Origin: Dissophora ornata | Lineage: Eukaryota > Mortierellomycota > Mortierellomycetes > Mortierellales > Mortierellaceae | Direction of reading: 5' to 3' | Assembly (NCBI GenBank): GCA_025201705.1 | Contig: MU616840.1 | Location: forward strand, 1 to 37,271 | Length of the DNA stretch: 37,271 nt | In this document: positions 1 to 12,311 of the stretch, in pieces | Position numbering within the stretch: position 1 is the stretch's first letter | Layout of the letters: the number at the start of each line of letters is the position of its first letter | Notes under the pieces: model-generated | Database searches by the model: none | Told to the model about the DNA's origin: nothing | What the model saw: the letters and a program-made list of their open reading frames with translations, nothing else | Made by a program: the position numbers and the translations under genes

Positions 1-86
1 AAAAAGGGAAGTGAAAAAATAGGCCCTCACTCAGCCCCGACAAATTCTCTTCAGAACAACCAAGAGTGGTGCAAAATAGCGAAAGG

Positions 87-3000
87 ATGATGAGCAACAC
101 CAATCTTGGGATCGCAGACCCTATGGCCGGACCTGGACAAGGCGTGCACTCTTCAAGTCAACGTAATGTCCAGTTTCGAGTGTCAGCAACTCAACAACAA
201 CAACTGCACCAGCATCATCAACAGCAACAGCAGCCACATGATGGACCCGGAGTTGCTAATATCACATCGAGGGCCCAAACATCGGACCCAATGTCTTATG
301 GACAGCAGCATCAGCACCAGCGCTCTGGTTCAAATTTATCACAACATCCTTCCCTTCAGCAGCAGCAACAACAACAGCAACAGCAGTATTCACATCCACC
401 TCAGTCACATGGGCATTATAACTCGAATTCACAAGTACCCGGATCACACTCCCAGCAGCAGCATCAACAACGGCCCCCGATCCCACCGGCGCACCAGCCT
501 CGATTACATCATAGCGCCTCTGTAGGCAACATATCCGTGTCTGTTAATGCCAATCGATATGGACAAGGAGGAGGAGCCAATGGAGGCCCTCATACAACAG
601 GAGCAGGAGCAACGGGAGCAGCAGCGGCGGCGGCCCCACCCAAGAAGAAGGATCCCTATGCGACCGCATGGAGGACCTACTCCAAGATTGCAGAAGAACT
701 TCAGTTACTGAACCCAGACGGCAGTCTATACCCAATCTCGAAGGAGGCCATCCTGAAGTACCTGCATCATCAGTCCAAGAGAATCAAATCGAGCAACCTG
801 CATTGGTATGTGAACGGACTGAAGAAACATCAAGAGAATCTAGGTTTTCCTTGGGATGATGTTCGGTACGACGAGCAGGTTGTGAGTTTGTTGAAGGAGT
901 TGACGTTGCATCCTGTGATGACGATGACCGAAAATGGGGATGATGGGGACGGACAGCATCATGGCTACGGGTCACAGCCTAATAGTCATCGACAGCGACA
1001 GAGCAGCACAGGAATGTATTCCTCCGGCAGGAGCGGTGGTGGCGGACATCATCACTCGTCGTCTTCGATTGATACCACCCGAATCGCAAATCTGTCCATC
1101 TCGCAGCAGCCACCGTCGCACCAAGGTCAACAACAGCATCATCATCATCAAGCACAGCAAAAACTGCATTCCTATGGTGGTACAGGATTGAAGCAACAAC
1201 ATCAAGGTCATCAGCAGTACATGCAGATGCATATGCAGTCTCAACGCATTCAGCAGCCTCCGCCACCAAAGCCCTATTACCACTCTGCACCAATCCAAGT
1301 CCCTTCGCACCATTCCCGAACACCTAGCGCTCAGGATATGGCCTACCCAGGTGTGGGAGGTCATCATTCGTCGTCGTCACAGTCGTCACAATCGCAGTCA
1401 CCTGGTGTTGGGATGTCCATGGATCCGCATGGTATGCGAGGAGGGGGGCAGCTGATCGGAAACCCGGTCAGTGCCTTGACCAAGCGAAAACGCGACGACT
1501 TTGGATTCAAGAAACGTAACGTTGATATATCGCTTTCTAAAAGCTCCGTTTGATCTCTATGCTATTACTATTTACTTAATGCCTTTTTTTTGTAATTTCA
1601 ATGCATAGGGCGAGGAAATACCTCGATGGGCATTGATGGAGAAGACAATGAGGACGACGAGCTGCAAGAGGAGGATCTCAAGGACGACGATTTCGACCTG
1701 GATGACCGACGCGCTCATGACATGGACGACTTTGATGATTTGGAGGACTCGAACCGTTATCAGCCCCTGAAACGCCGTGCCTCGACAGGAACGCTATTGA
1801 ACCAAGCCAAGGCACAAGCCGTAAGTATTGACTCTGTATCGACGACTCTCTTGAATACATAGACTCTTTCTCCTTCTCCTTCTCTTTCTTTGGTCTCTTC
1901 GTTATTGACTTGTGCTTGAAATATGGTGCTGCTCTAGGTCAAGCATATCCCAGGACCTTTTGCGCTAGATCACAATGGAGTGAGCGCGCATCTCTACCCA
2001 AAACCACACCATGTTAACAGCAACAGTGGCAGCGCTGCTCATGGTCAGAGAAGTGATCGGAATCCTCGATCTCCCTCGCCTGACATGCGAAACGACGAGT
2101 TGGGTCATTACTTGCTCGGTCGGCTCCCGGAGGGACTTGCAAGATTACGAAACTCCCCACCAGATTCTATTGGAGAACGAGCAGAGCCACAGAGGCGCCG
2201 ACAAATGAGCAACGGTGGCGGCTTCGTGACCTCGCCCACCACAGGAGCGACACCGACGAGCTCGACGACGACACCGTCATCTTCATTCACTCCTGGTGTG
2301 GCGGGCACAGGTGGAAGGTCTGGAAGTGGAACTGGAACTGGAACCGGAGCTTCAGGAAAGACAACAGTCCATTTCTCGCAAGTAGTCGAGTGTGCACAGC
2401 GATTGCAGGCGAAATATGGTGACAAGTGCAGGGACCATCCTTGGGGATGTGTAGAGATTACAGAGGACCGACACTTGGAGCTGACGATCAAGATGTATCT
2501 GGACTGGGCTGGTCTTGTCGTATGTGCAAGCTTGCGTGTGTTTTTTATGACAGACTTTTCCTTTAAATATTATGCGTCGTTTACTCTAACAATTCTCGGT
2601 ATACTTTCTTTGCTTTTACTAGGCAAGTGGTCGTTTAACAATGGACGAACTACCAGACCTTCCTGAGTTCAGAATGATGCATCCGGTGGTCGGCGGCACC
2701 TTGAGACGCATGACGTCTACACCCTTCACTGGCAGAGCATTAAACGCGTCCGGAGGAGGCGTTCCTTCTGCATCATCCTCTTCGCGTCGCCTCATCGCTA
2801 CTGAGGACTCTTCGTCGTCAGGCTTGAGCGGACTCAACTTTGGACCGTATCGATCCCCATCGTCCTCGCCTCCAATCCATCAACTTCTTCCCGATAAGAA
2901 CCTAGCAACAGAGGATAGTAGACTTCTGGCTCTGGCCGGATCCCCACCTCTTCTTGCTTCCGCACAGAGATCGATCCCTTCATCTCCACCAGGGGTTGCT

Positions 3001-3858
3001 AGTAGCACCAGTGCCGGAAGTGGAAGTAGTCAGAATGCAGGACTGATTCGAGGGGCGAGAAAGATGCAAAGTACTCCCAGTCTAAGCCAACTTTCTCGTC
3101 AAGGATCTGCTCACCGCTTTCAACGGCAGCATGAAGTGGATGCAGAGTATCTCCAGGACCAACTGCGTCCGAACCATGGCGGATCAATGGCCATGAACTC
3201 TTCTTTCACAGAGTCCTCGCCTCGGTCTGAGGAAGACGAAGAGCCCGAGGAGGATGTGTCAGATGAAGACGAACTAGAAGGAGAGGAGGATGAAGAGGCG
3301 GTAGATATAAGTCATTACGCTTTAAGCCCCTGGGCAACCGCGCCTGCTGCGCCCAGCGCCCTCCCAACGAGAGCTTCACGGACAATGGTAAGAGGAGGTG
3401 GTATTGAAAAATCACAGGAGCAGCATGGACGAGACTTGACGAGATCTATGGGTACGACTGTGGACAAGGCCCAGATCAAAGAGAAAGAGGAGGAAGGAGG
3501 GGATTCGGCGATGGCAGTGGATACCGAGGGTGCTGTTGACGCGATTGGTGAGATTTCAGACGCGCCTCGGCATCTTGCGAGGGATTCGGGTGCGATAGTA
3601 ATAATAACGAATGAAACCGCTACAGCCACGACGGTGTCGGAGGAAATTTCGGGCAATAGTCGAGAAGGCATTGTGGTTGGCGGGGTGAGCCCCTCTTCTG
3701 TGGATGCCGCGGCCAAGGGGTTCAATTCTATGGTAATAGGAAGTCATTCGCGCGAGGATTCTCGAGGCCAGGCGGCCGTGGAACATCACAAGGTTGAAGG
3801 CGGTGAGGTAGATATGTGTACAAAAACCGACTCAGGGGCTGTCAGAGGACAAGGTTAG
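87..3858 (+). CDS. Q-rich nuclear protein with tyrosine-recombinase-like core-binding (SAM-like) domain
   Basis: Exons 87-1515, 1609-1820, 1938-2519 and 2623-3858 join in phase and give 1152 residues. The first ATG in the open frame is at 87; an in-frame stop at 12-14 and an acceptor-like AG at 53-54 leave room for an upstream exon outside the window. Residues 1-180 are Q/H/S-rich with a 10-Gln run. Residues about 186-280 form an all-helical block (PISKEAILKYLHH, LHWYVNGLKKHQ, then an acidic/aromatic stretch) that resembles the SAM-like DNA-binding half of tyrosine recombinases and Cryptons, without a catalytic domain. A basic nuclear-localisation-like KRKRDDFGFKK lies near residue 466. A second ordered block, about 690-757, runs across the exon 3/4 junction (HPWGCVEITEDRHLEL). 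The rest is Ser/acidic and disordered. Likely a chromatin or transcription factor (inference). I do not recognise a named orthologue. Confidence 0.8.
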
Positions 3859-5915
3859 GGAGGAGAAATATGGACAAGGGCTTGCTGCATGCGGAAAAGT
3901 GCTACATGAAGACGCCCTGGATGTGGTGAGTCTAACGGAGAACAATCAGAGCCCGGATCAGGATCAAGAAGACCGAAGTCGACCGCTGGAGCGGGAGGAC
4001 AGCGTTATGATGGAGGCATAGAGAGTGAGTGAGGTAGTGCCAAGGGGGGGGATATGCAAGACATGAAAAACGAAAAAGCAATGTCTTTTTACTCCTACAT
4101 TTCCAATGCTCATTTCTTTTGGACTTAATGAGTCGACAGACGCCACAGACGTTGCTGTCCTTTGCCGGACACACACATTATTATTGTACTTAATAAAAAT
4201 GGATCGAAAAGAGAACGGCCAACGGATAGAGAGGCGTGGCATCAACGGAATACAGGGACAGGTGTTCACAAAGTCATCACCGATAAACACGATCCTTGCA
4301 TTGGACAAACTCGATGAAAAGAAGCACGAGACCACATCAAGAGGGAAGATCGTTTTATTATTTTCCCACTCCTATCTTTTGTACATCTCCATTTCTCCAA
4401 TACGCGTCATGCGTATAACGAATACAGAAAGCACTAGCAGTCTGTCGTGCCTGTTGTTACAAACACATGGTTATGCACGGTTCTGTACGATTTAGAGAGT
4501 CGGGAGAGGAAGCAGAAAAGAAAGTGTGGTTTTGCCTGGTGCATTTCCAATTTACCCCATCCACTCTCATGGAACTCTGTTTGCGCAGACATTTATCCAA
4601 GCCCTTTTTTTTATATTGTCTACTTCAGCACAAGGGCGCGGGGTGATTTCTCTTCGTCATGGGTCGAAGCGAGGCCCAAGATCCACAACCAACATGTTTA
4701 TTGCTCCGCCCTTCATAGGAACACTAAAATACAGCTCAGGCCCCACGGACTAGAACTATGTTTTTACAGGAAAACAATTCGGGCAAATGTAAAGGTCGTG
4801 CAAGCACACAAAAACATTAACACGTCCATACGCATGAAACACGAACAAGAAAAGTCTTGACCTGGATCCGCTTTAATAGTGGATATCTTACCGAGAACAA
4901 GATGCCCTGCGTCCCTAACCAATTCGTTTGCGCCTGTTGTTTGTGTTTTATTTATCGTATCATTCATCCAAAAAAAAAACAAACAAAGAAAAGAGTTCCC
5001 GTGGCAATGGAAAGCAAAACGGTGGACAAAAACAAAGCGAATTTTTCTTCGTGCAGTGAATCGTTGAACACCACATGTGTCATAAGCCTAGAATCACTAC
5101 CTTTATTCAGGAAGATCGAGGAAACTACATGCGAACGATGAATAAATGAGCCCGAGACCAAGAAGAAAATAATAAAACCACAGCTGCACCAGGTTATCCC
5201 TTCCATCTCACGTACGACAGCGATATGAAAAAAAAGAGATTGGCGCGGGTGCCTAGTCTACGTGTTGTTTGTGCTTGCGGTTGTGCAAACAATACAAATC
5301 AAGTATACAAAAAAAAGGCGCGTTCTCGACTAGACGTTAGATTTGGAAGAGTCAGGTTAGAGATGGATCTCTTTCTGTCCTTTTGGTGTTCGCAAGGACC
5401 ACATTACTCTACAGCTTCAACATCTCAACTTGTTATTCGTTCTTGTTTCACAATGATGCGTGTTCGTAGTTTGAGTACGGTACTTAGATTGAAAAATGAA
5501 CAGTTTTTAGTTTTTTGATTGTCTTTTTGATTTTTGGGCAAAGAGAGACTGGCTAGCACTCCACAAAGGCTATGGTACAGAATATAACTACAAATGTTGA
5601 TACTTCAACAACGTTCAAAAACGAAAAAGGGAATATGTGACAGAGGAGGGAGTGCTGTCCTGCATGTGGGTTATATGCACATGTATGGTATTTCTTGAAC
5701 AAAAAAAAAAAAAAAAAAAAAGGTTGCGAGAACCGCAGAAAAATATGTATAAAAAATTGGGTGTGTCAAAACGTGGGTATGTCTTGGCCCGGGTCCTGCG
5801 GGCTCGCGGCAAAACAGACCAACCTCGTCGCATGGACCTGTCTAGAGAGGGAGAGAGAGAAAGAAGCGATGCCTTCGACCACATGGTTGATCGACGCGAA
5901 GCTTCACTACCTCCT
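3859..5915. other. Convergent intergenic region
   Basis: Gene 1 (+) and the Ran1-like kinase (-) both end into this interval, so it should hold two 3' UTRs and terminators. A 61-codon open frame overlaps the first part (3836-4021, see findings). AATAAA-like and A/T-rich stretches are frequent, for example near 4190 and 5140-5180. No further open frame has an ATG, plausible splice sites and protein-like composition. Confidence 0.6.
5701..5721. repeat. A21 homopolymer
   Basis: Uninterrupted run of 21 A about 200 bp past the stop of the kinase gene (T21 on its strand). It is length-unstable sequence in the convergent 3' region. Confidence 0.9.
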
Positions 5916-7837
5916 TCATGCTACTGAATGAAGGTCTACCCCTGAATCTTGGCTTTGACTTTTCCCACCTTTGCCAAAGAACTTCTCGTCAGGCACAAAG
6001 AAGGGAGCTGCCGCAGGCGCTGCAGTCGCGGATGCAGCCGTAGGAGAAAGGATCGAGAGAGCTTTGGATATCGTGAAGGACTTGCAGGCCTGGACACGTC
6101 GTGCGAGGTCGGGCAGAGTAATCCTTTTCTTTGGGTTCAGGCAGAATACAGCTTTAACGATCTCGTTCAACTCGCTCGACATGGGCAAGATTGACTGTAA
6201 AAAGTCATTATTGACCATGTAGGCGGAAAAGGTCTCGTCTCTTGTGCAGGCTTGCTTCCAGGGATTGCGACCAAATACTAAATTGATCAAGATCACGCCT
6301 AATGACCAGACGTCGTTGGCTGCACTGTCGTACGATTTTACCGTCTCGACATATCCTCCTTGACATTCTATTGGTGCCGATTTTTGATGGAAGGGAGATG
6401 TATATACAAAAGACATTTGTTAATGCATAATTCAACAAAGGCATGTAGCAAGAACAAAAGGGGGGTAGCATTTGGCAGAGCGGACATTTTGTTCTGCGTC
6501 TATTTTTTTTTTTTCACGACAACAAAAACATGCATACCTGGTGACAAGTAGAACGTGGACCCGCAACCAAAATCGGCCGAGATCGGGTCTGCTGTGGCCA
6601 GTCCGAAGTCGACAAGCTTTACCGAGTCCCCAAACATAACGATGTTCTCTGGCTATTATGAAACGAGCAGATAAGAAGTCGGTGGGTTGCAGATCAGTAA
6701 CAGGCGTCGATTGGGGATTGGGGGGGTAGCAGTGGAAGGCCAGACAGGCGCAGTGTGAAAAGTACGTCAGTGGCTGAATCGCATTAGTAAGGCAGGCAGC
6801 ATGGGAATGTGGCACGCATTATAGCGCGGTGTCATCAGGTCTCTGTTGTTCTGTCTCTCCTCTCCTCTCTCGCTCTCGCAGTGTTTTCATATGCATCGAG
6901 TGCAGCGTCTGATTGGTCAATTGTTATGCCTCTGGTCGAGACACAGACACACACAAACAAAAACGCCCAACATGCGAGACAGAAACGCAGCATCACAACA
7001 ATAGGAAGACGCCATAGGACAGCGGTAGGAAAACACCCAGCACGCGTCCCTTCCTCCAGGCTGTTTTGTTCTGCCTGGCTCGTTCCCCTGACCTCTGTCT
7101 GTCTGAATATGCGTGCACACAACAGCAACAACAATAACAATAACAATGGCATCAACAACCACCACAACCACAACATGCAACGCCCAATGCCATCTGTCCG
7201 CATGTCTTGCACCATGCATGGAACGAAGAGATGAACAAACGTGGCCATCCGAGCACGGACAGGGAACATTGCCATGTCACAAACAAAGCGTTTATATGTG
7301 AGAGGGGCCTTTTTTTTCTTTTACCTTCAAATCTCTGTGGTATACGCCCTTGGAATGGCAGTGCATTACTGCACCTGTGATCTGGCCGAAGATCGATTTA
7401 ATGGCAATATCGTTGCCAACAAAGCCTCCCCGCTCAGTGATTCTGTAAAACAGATCGCCATCGGCTCCGCAGTCAAGAACCATGTACAGAGAGTCGTCTT
7501 CCTCGACGACCTTGTGTAACGTTGCAATGTTGGGGTGGCCAGAGACCTTGGCATGGAGTTCGGCCTCCTGAGTCTGGAAGGCTCGCTGCCGAGGATTGAG
7601 CCCTGTATTGCAGAGGCATTTGACGGCGCGCATCTGGTAAGAGTAAATGTCAAGTGCTCTGTAGACAGAACCGTAGGCCCCAACGCCTAGCATGTCCTGG
7701 ATCAGAAGCGAACCATTGTCGACGGCCCGAGGTATGCGTTTGGTGGAACTGTATTGTGGTTGCAAGGTTGGAGACATTACGTGAAAGAGGTAGTGTGGAT
7801 AGTCGTTGAGGCGTGTGTAGCTGATTCCGTTGAGCAT
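5916..7837 (-). CDS. Ran1/Pat1-like serine/threonine protein kinase
   Basis: Minus-strand exons 7837-7325, 6652-6538 and 6367-5916 join in phase to 359 residues, all with GT-AG introns. The kinase domain is complete: glycine loop LGVGAYGSVY (Gly51, 53, 56), ATP lysine 73 in AVK, catalytic HRDLKPEN (167-174, split by intron 1), DFG at 186-188, activation-segment SPE (208-210, in place of APE) and VWSLGVILINLVFGRNPW. The SPECQGGY stretch and the NPW-type subdomain IX fit the Ran1/Pat1, Ksp1 and Sks1 family of fungal kinases that link nutrient state to meiosis or filamentation. The tail after residue about 310 is short and Ala-rich, so the protein is shorter than S. pombe Ran1. Substrates cannot be read from sequence. 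A later start, Met21, would remove only the poorly ordered N-terminus. Confidence 0.87.
6653..7324 (-). other. Long (672 nt) first intron of the Ran1-like kinase
   Basis: The donor GTAAAAG follows the HRDLK codons and the acceptor ATAATAG precedes the PEN codons. At 672 nt it is four to eight times longer than most introns here. It contains an AAC/AAT microsatellite and CT/GA-rich stretches. Open frames inside it lack ATG starts and look like low-complexity by-products. Confidence 0.8.
7121..7147. repeat. AAC/AAT trinucleotide microsatellite
   Basis: Imperfect AAC/AAT repeats within the kinase's first intron, followed by further CAA/CCA-rich sequence to about 7177. Confidence 0.8.
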
Positions 7838-9585
7838 TCACGTTTGTGAATGTGAATGAATGTGCGAAACGGAGAACTGCGAAAGAATAGCTAGTGGTGA
7901 AAAGAGGGGAGCAAAGTGTGTGTGTGTGTGGAGAGGAAGTTGGACAGGTTGATAACGTCTAGGAATAAATACACGTCCTTCACTTTTAATGGCTAGGCGT
8001 GTTTGAAGTACGTGTGACCGTGCGAGGGAGCGGGAGCGGGAGAAAGTGGGAGAACAAAAGCGTGTTGTTTGATGTTGCTGTCTCTGTGCTTACAGTAGTC
8101 GTTGAACGGATCAAAGAACGAAACAGCCTGTATGTTATATGCTTTTGTGTCGTGTCCGGCGGAGGGGCTATTCTGTTTTGTCGAGTAAGGTGGAAGTGGA
8201 ATTGCCAGAAGGGACTATCAATGTGATTCAATCTCCCGCTTGTCGTCTGTTGTTTTTCGATGATTTGATCGTAACGCGCTTCGGAATTTTGGTGCTCGAT
8301 GGACGTTTACGGGCTACGACGTTCCAGCTATTGTTTGCGAATAGGATACTGGAGATTAGATGCGACTGTGAAGAAAAACGCGTCGGACGCATATATCATA
8401 GACTGGTGATGACACTAGCGTGCTTTGTTCAAGGCTTTTCAGGGAAACAAAAGGATTACGACGTCAATATCTGAGGAAAGGGAGACAGACTAAGGGGAAT
8501 AGCATAGGCGATTCAACTTAACAAACAAAAGTGAGATCAGTTGATCAGTCGATCCTAGAGCTCTGGCCACTTTCCAGCTCAACTGTGCAGACAATGCTGG
8601 TAATCGATAAAAACATGAGAACAAGGAAAGCAAGGGGACATCGTAAGGGGAAACAAAGAAAAATAGGGAGCGCACTGTCTTTACAGCCAAATGGGCCATC
8701 CTTCATGAGCACAACATCAGCGAAAAGAAATTAGGGGTGGAATGTACTGGACAACTGAAGAAACGCTGCAGGTACTGGCTCACACTTGTTGTCCAGGGAT
8801 AGGTTGGTAGACAGCTAAAGCTACCCTGCAGCATCATGCGGGACTTCATGATGGTGCGCCCCGGACAAATGGTCGATTCTTGGCAGGGAATGGACTTACA
8901 CGTGTTAATGGTAGTGGTGGTTTTGAGAGAGGCTAAGAAGAGCTGTGAATGGGCTTTCAATGGACAAGCGTATCACAATTCTAATGTAGCTGTGAGAAAA
9001 GATTAAGTGGAATAGAAAAGGCGCCATGCATGTTCAGATGGAAAAAAAGGGGGGGGAAGATCGAAAAGGAAAATAATAAGGCACAGTGGGTGACCAACAG
9101 CGTAAACAAATAAGGGATATTTTCGTGAGACGAGGGAGATGACACAGGGAGTATAGGGGAAGGGCATCAGGAAGTGAAAGAACCAAAAATTGGGAGAGAG
9201 AGAGAAAACGTAGAAACGGTTAGTAGAAGGTTGCGCACGTGCGGTCAGAACAGTGTTGGCACCACAGACGTGACGGAGGATAATTACCTGCTAGATTATT
9301 CTTGGGGCGATATATGGCCACGTAGTAAACTCGATATGAAATGTGTAACAAGTAGACGGCAGGAGCAGATGCGCAAGGCAAGCAAAGCGGCGATCGATTC
9401 TGTGGGCAGGGTAACAGGAAAGGAGCAACACAAATATTTAAGAGTATCTGTCGAAGGTGCCTTGAGCGTGAAGAATGAGAAGAAAATGAGATCTTACGTG
9501 GGGAAGGCAGGCCCTATTTATGCAGACCCCGAAGCTATTGTATGCTACTTCTTATCAATACAGTCCAGTTCTCGGCAAAATAAAT

Positions 9586-9605
9586 AAAATAAAATAAAAT
9601 AAAAT
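9586..9605. repeat. (AAAAT)4 tandem repeat
   Basis: Four perfect AAAAT units, with a degenerate AAAT copy just upstream. Confidence 0.9.
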
Positions 9606-11683
9606 GCTCAGAGAACACAGCACACACTCAGACTCGACAGAAGGCGTGGTCACCGTGGAGTGCCTTGGAGTGAAGGTAGTAGGGTAGCGAACAGGAGTCC
9701 AAATGCGTTAGGTTCATCGGCGCAAGCGTCCAGGCATGACACCTCCTTCTTTTCCTCGAAGGGCTGCCAAACGTAGCGGGTAAAGAGGATGCTCTACTCT
9801 AGAGGAAACGCGGAGCAGAGCGCTGACCATGAGAACTAATCTTTGGTCTTTCTGTTCTGCTCGGGGACAATGCACACACTTTGATTCAATAGATTTAATG
9901 ACCCACACAACACAAAGCAATATGCCTAAATTTGCATCGTTCATCGCAGGCATCGCATAAAGGAACATTCAACAATCTAATTCACTCTCACCCATACAAT
10001 CGTATTCTGTCTGTACCTGCAATACTTCATAATAGCCTGTATGCACAAATGGACCATGCTATTCAGTCGAAGTAAATCGATTCCTCCTGTGCTTCTTTGT
10101 CTCTACCTTTTTCCTTTTTACACCATGGATGTGCTGCGTTGTGCGACGTTTCCCGCAGAATAGCGAGCGGGCAATAGAAAGTTCAACACCTAGACTGGAA
10201 TCCTCGTAGTCTATAGTATGGTCTCTCTGAGATGTGCATCAGAGAAACGTCTCGGGGTACTGGATAGGAAAGCAAATGGCACTCTCTACTGGGCAGCTTC
10301 GTAGATTTATATGTCGTGAGTTCTTTATGTTGCTCCCGCTCTTATTGTAAGCGACGAGAAAAGCATGAATTACCTCACTCTCCAAAAAAGCATCATGAGC
10401 TCTTCATACTATTGACAAAAGTGCCTTCGTTGAAAATTGAGTTAATTGATATGGTATTTTATCCTAGTCACTCGCAGCTCGTTAGTAGCGTGTAGAGGCA
10501 ACGGTCAATGCCTGTCTTTTAGTCATCTTACACTCCTAGCTCGGATGACTGTAAACGCCCAAATCTTGCGGCATGGTCTTGTAACACTTTGACTGAGAGT
10601 AAGCACATGAGACAACGGAAATGACGTATGCTCAACTGCATGTACCAGTTACCAGAAGAGCCCTCTCAGTCACTATCGGCCTTGCTTTTGATAGTTCAAC
10701 CATGCTTCGTACCCAGATAAAGGCACGGGATTCTGGGTCGCATTGATGAGGGTTTGTGCACAATCCCAGTTTTCACTAACGTTCAGAGGAGCAAGGCAGA
10801 ACGAGCGACGCTCAAACCGTTCAACGTACAATCTGCGCGTGTATCGATTGACGCGAAAAGCCGGATTTACTTTCATTTGTCGGAACCGACAGCCCGAAAG
10901 TCCTATTCGACCTCGTACACCACGTCCGGAAGATTATTATGCCATCATAGTCCAGGACCAAACCGGCCGCTTTATATTCAAATTCCGGTTTGGAATGCAA
11001 GTGTCAGTCTAGTCCATCCATTTTTGCGACATTCAAGAAGCAACGTTTAAGTGCTTGAGTCCAAGGCAACCACAGAGACCGTGGCTACAAGATACGTGGA
11101 TGGAAGCCCTTGTAAATGGATAAATGTAAAGTGGGGGTCATGCGTTAATTCTAGACTAATAGCCTAGACTTCTGTTATAGCTCATCATGGCTTTACTTTG
11201 TTGCGTGGTCTCGCATTGTATGTGGCGGATTAAACATTGCTCCAGAAGACATGTCCAAAGTCTCCGCTCATTATGGTAAAACAATCGGGACTCTTGGCAT
11301 TAACTGCTCAAGGTCCAGATCTACTAACTGAAGCACGAAGGCGTTATCTAAGAATATAGTGATAACCGTGTTGCTTATTTTGAAGACCTTTTGGATTTCT
11401 CGTGCATTTGCATTTAGTGTTCTTAGGATAAAACTACAACGGTGAGAGAACCCTCTTCGTTTTTCACAAACAGGTACCGTTGTTCCAGTCCTTCTTGACA
11501 TGTGCCTCTGTCACCCTCCTCTCACTCTTTCTCTCTTCTCTTTCTTTCTTATATCGCATTCCTTCTTGCCAGGCTGTTGTCTTCATCGTTGTCTTGTAAT
11601 CGCCGTCACTCGGCCACTCTTTCCACTGCTGGCCCTGTTGACAATGCCACCTCCCCTGGGGTTCATTTTCCATCCGTCTTTCT

Positions 11684-11718
11684 TTCCTTCCTTCCTTCCT
11701 TCCTTCCTTCCTTCCTTC
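11684..11718. repeat. (TTCC)n microsatellite
   Basis: About eight TTCC units running into a T-rich tract. The surrounding 200 bp is strongly pyrimidine-rich on the plus strand. Confidence 0.9.
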
Positions 11719-12311
11719 TTTTTTTTTGGTTCCTAGCATTCCGTACACTCCGTCGTTGTTTATACGTTTCGTTCCTCGTTTATCACCTACTAAGCTTTCT
11801 AACTCTATCTGGTAGATAGATCGTTCCCCTTTTTTATTTTTTCTTCTCTACTCTAGTATGTTCGCTCGTGTTTGGACGTAGAAACAAAGTAAACAAATTC
11901 ATCGATTTCCACTGTCTGGCCAAGGGGGTTGTCGCGCAAAAAGGGAAAAAATAGAAACACCAAACCATCGACCTGCAACAGAGCGGAAACCACACAAAGT
12001 TAAGAAAAAAGCAACCGTAGGGTAAGCAAGTTCCAACTTCACCCCCATCCGCATAGAGGAAAGCGAGCTCTGGTGTGCAGTTGTGATATTCAAAGTTCAA
12101 CGCAAAATAAGAAAGAAAAAAACCAAAACCAAAAGCAAACTATCACGCGAGGAAAAAAGAGGCTGACAAGGGAGCGAGGGATTGATCACAGCATTCAGTG
12201 GCTATTTTTCTAAGATCCCCTTTACGGCAAGGAAAGGAATAGCATCATATTTTTGAGAGTATAAAAAAATCTCACAGGAATGTACCATGCGTTTTTTGCT
12301 GATCAGGGTAC

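Noticed and set aside
3793..3835. 43-nt intron to explain the frame change at the end of gene 1
   Set aside because: Too short compared with every other intron in the window (81 nt or longer) and without a clear branch point; kept only as a finding about the open +1 frame.
6809..7234. 141-codon plus-strand frame with a signal-peptide-like N-terminus and an Asn run
   Set aside because: It begins with GTG, not ATG, lies wholly inside the kinase's first intron, and its Asn run is the AAC/AAT microsatellite.
9174..9587. 137-codon plus-strand frame in the gene-poor region
   Set aside because: No ATG at its start, no family similarity, no splice partners, and a purine-rich composition that explains its openness.
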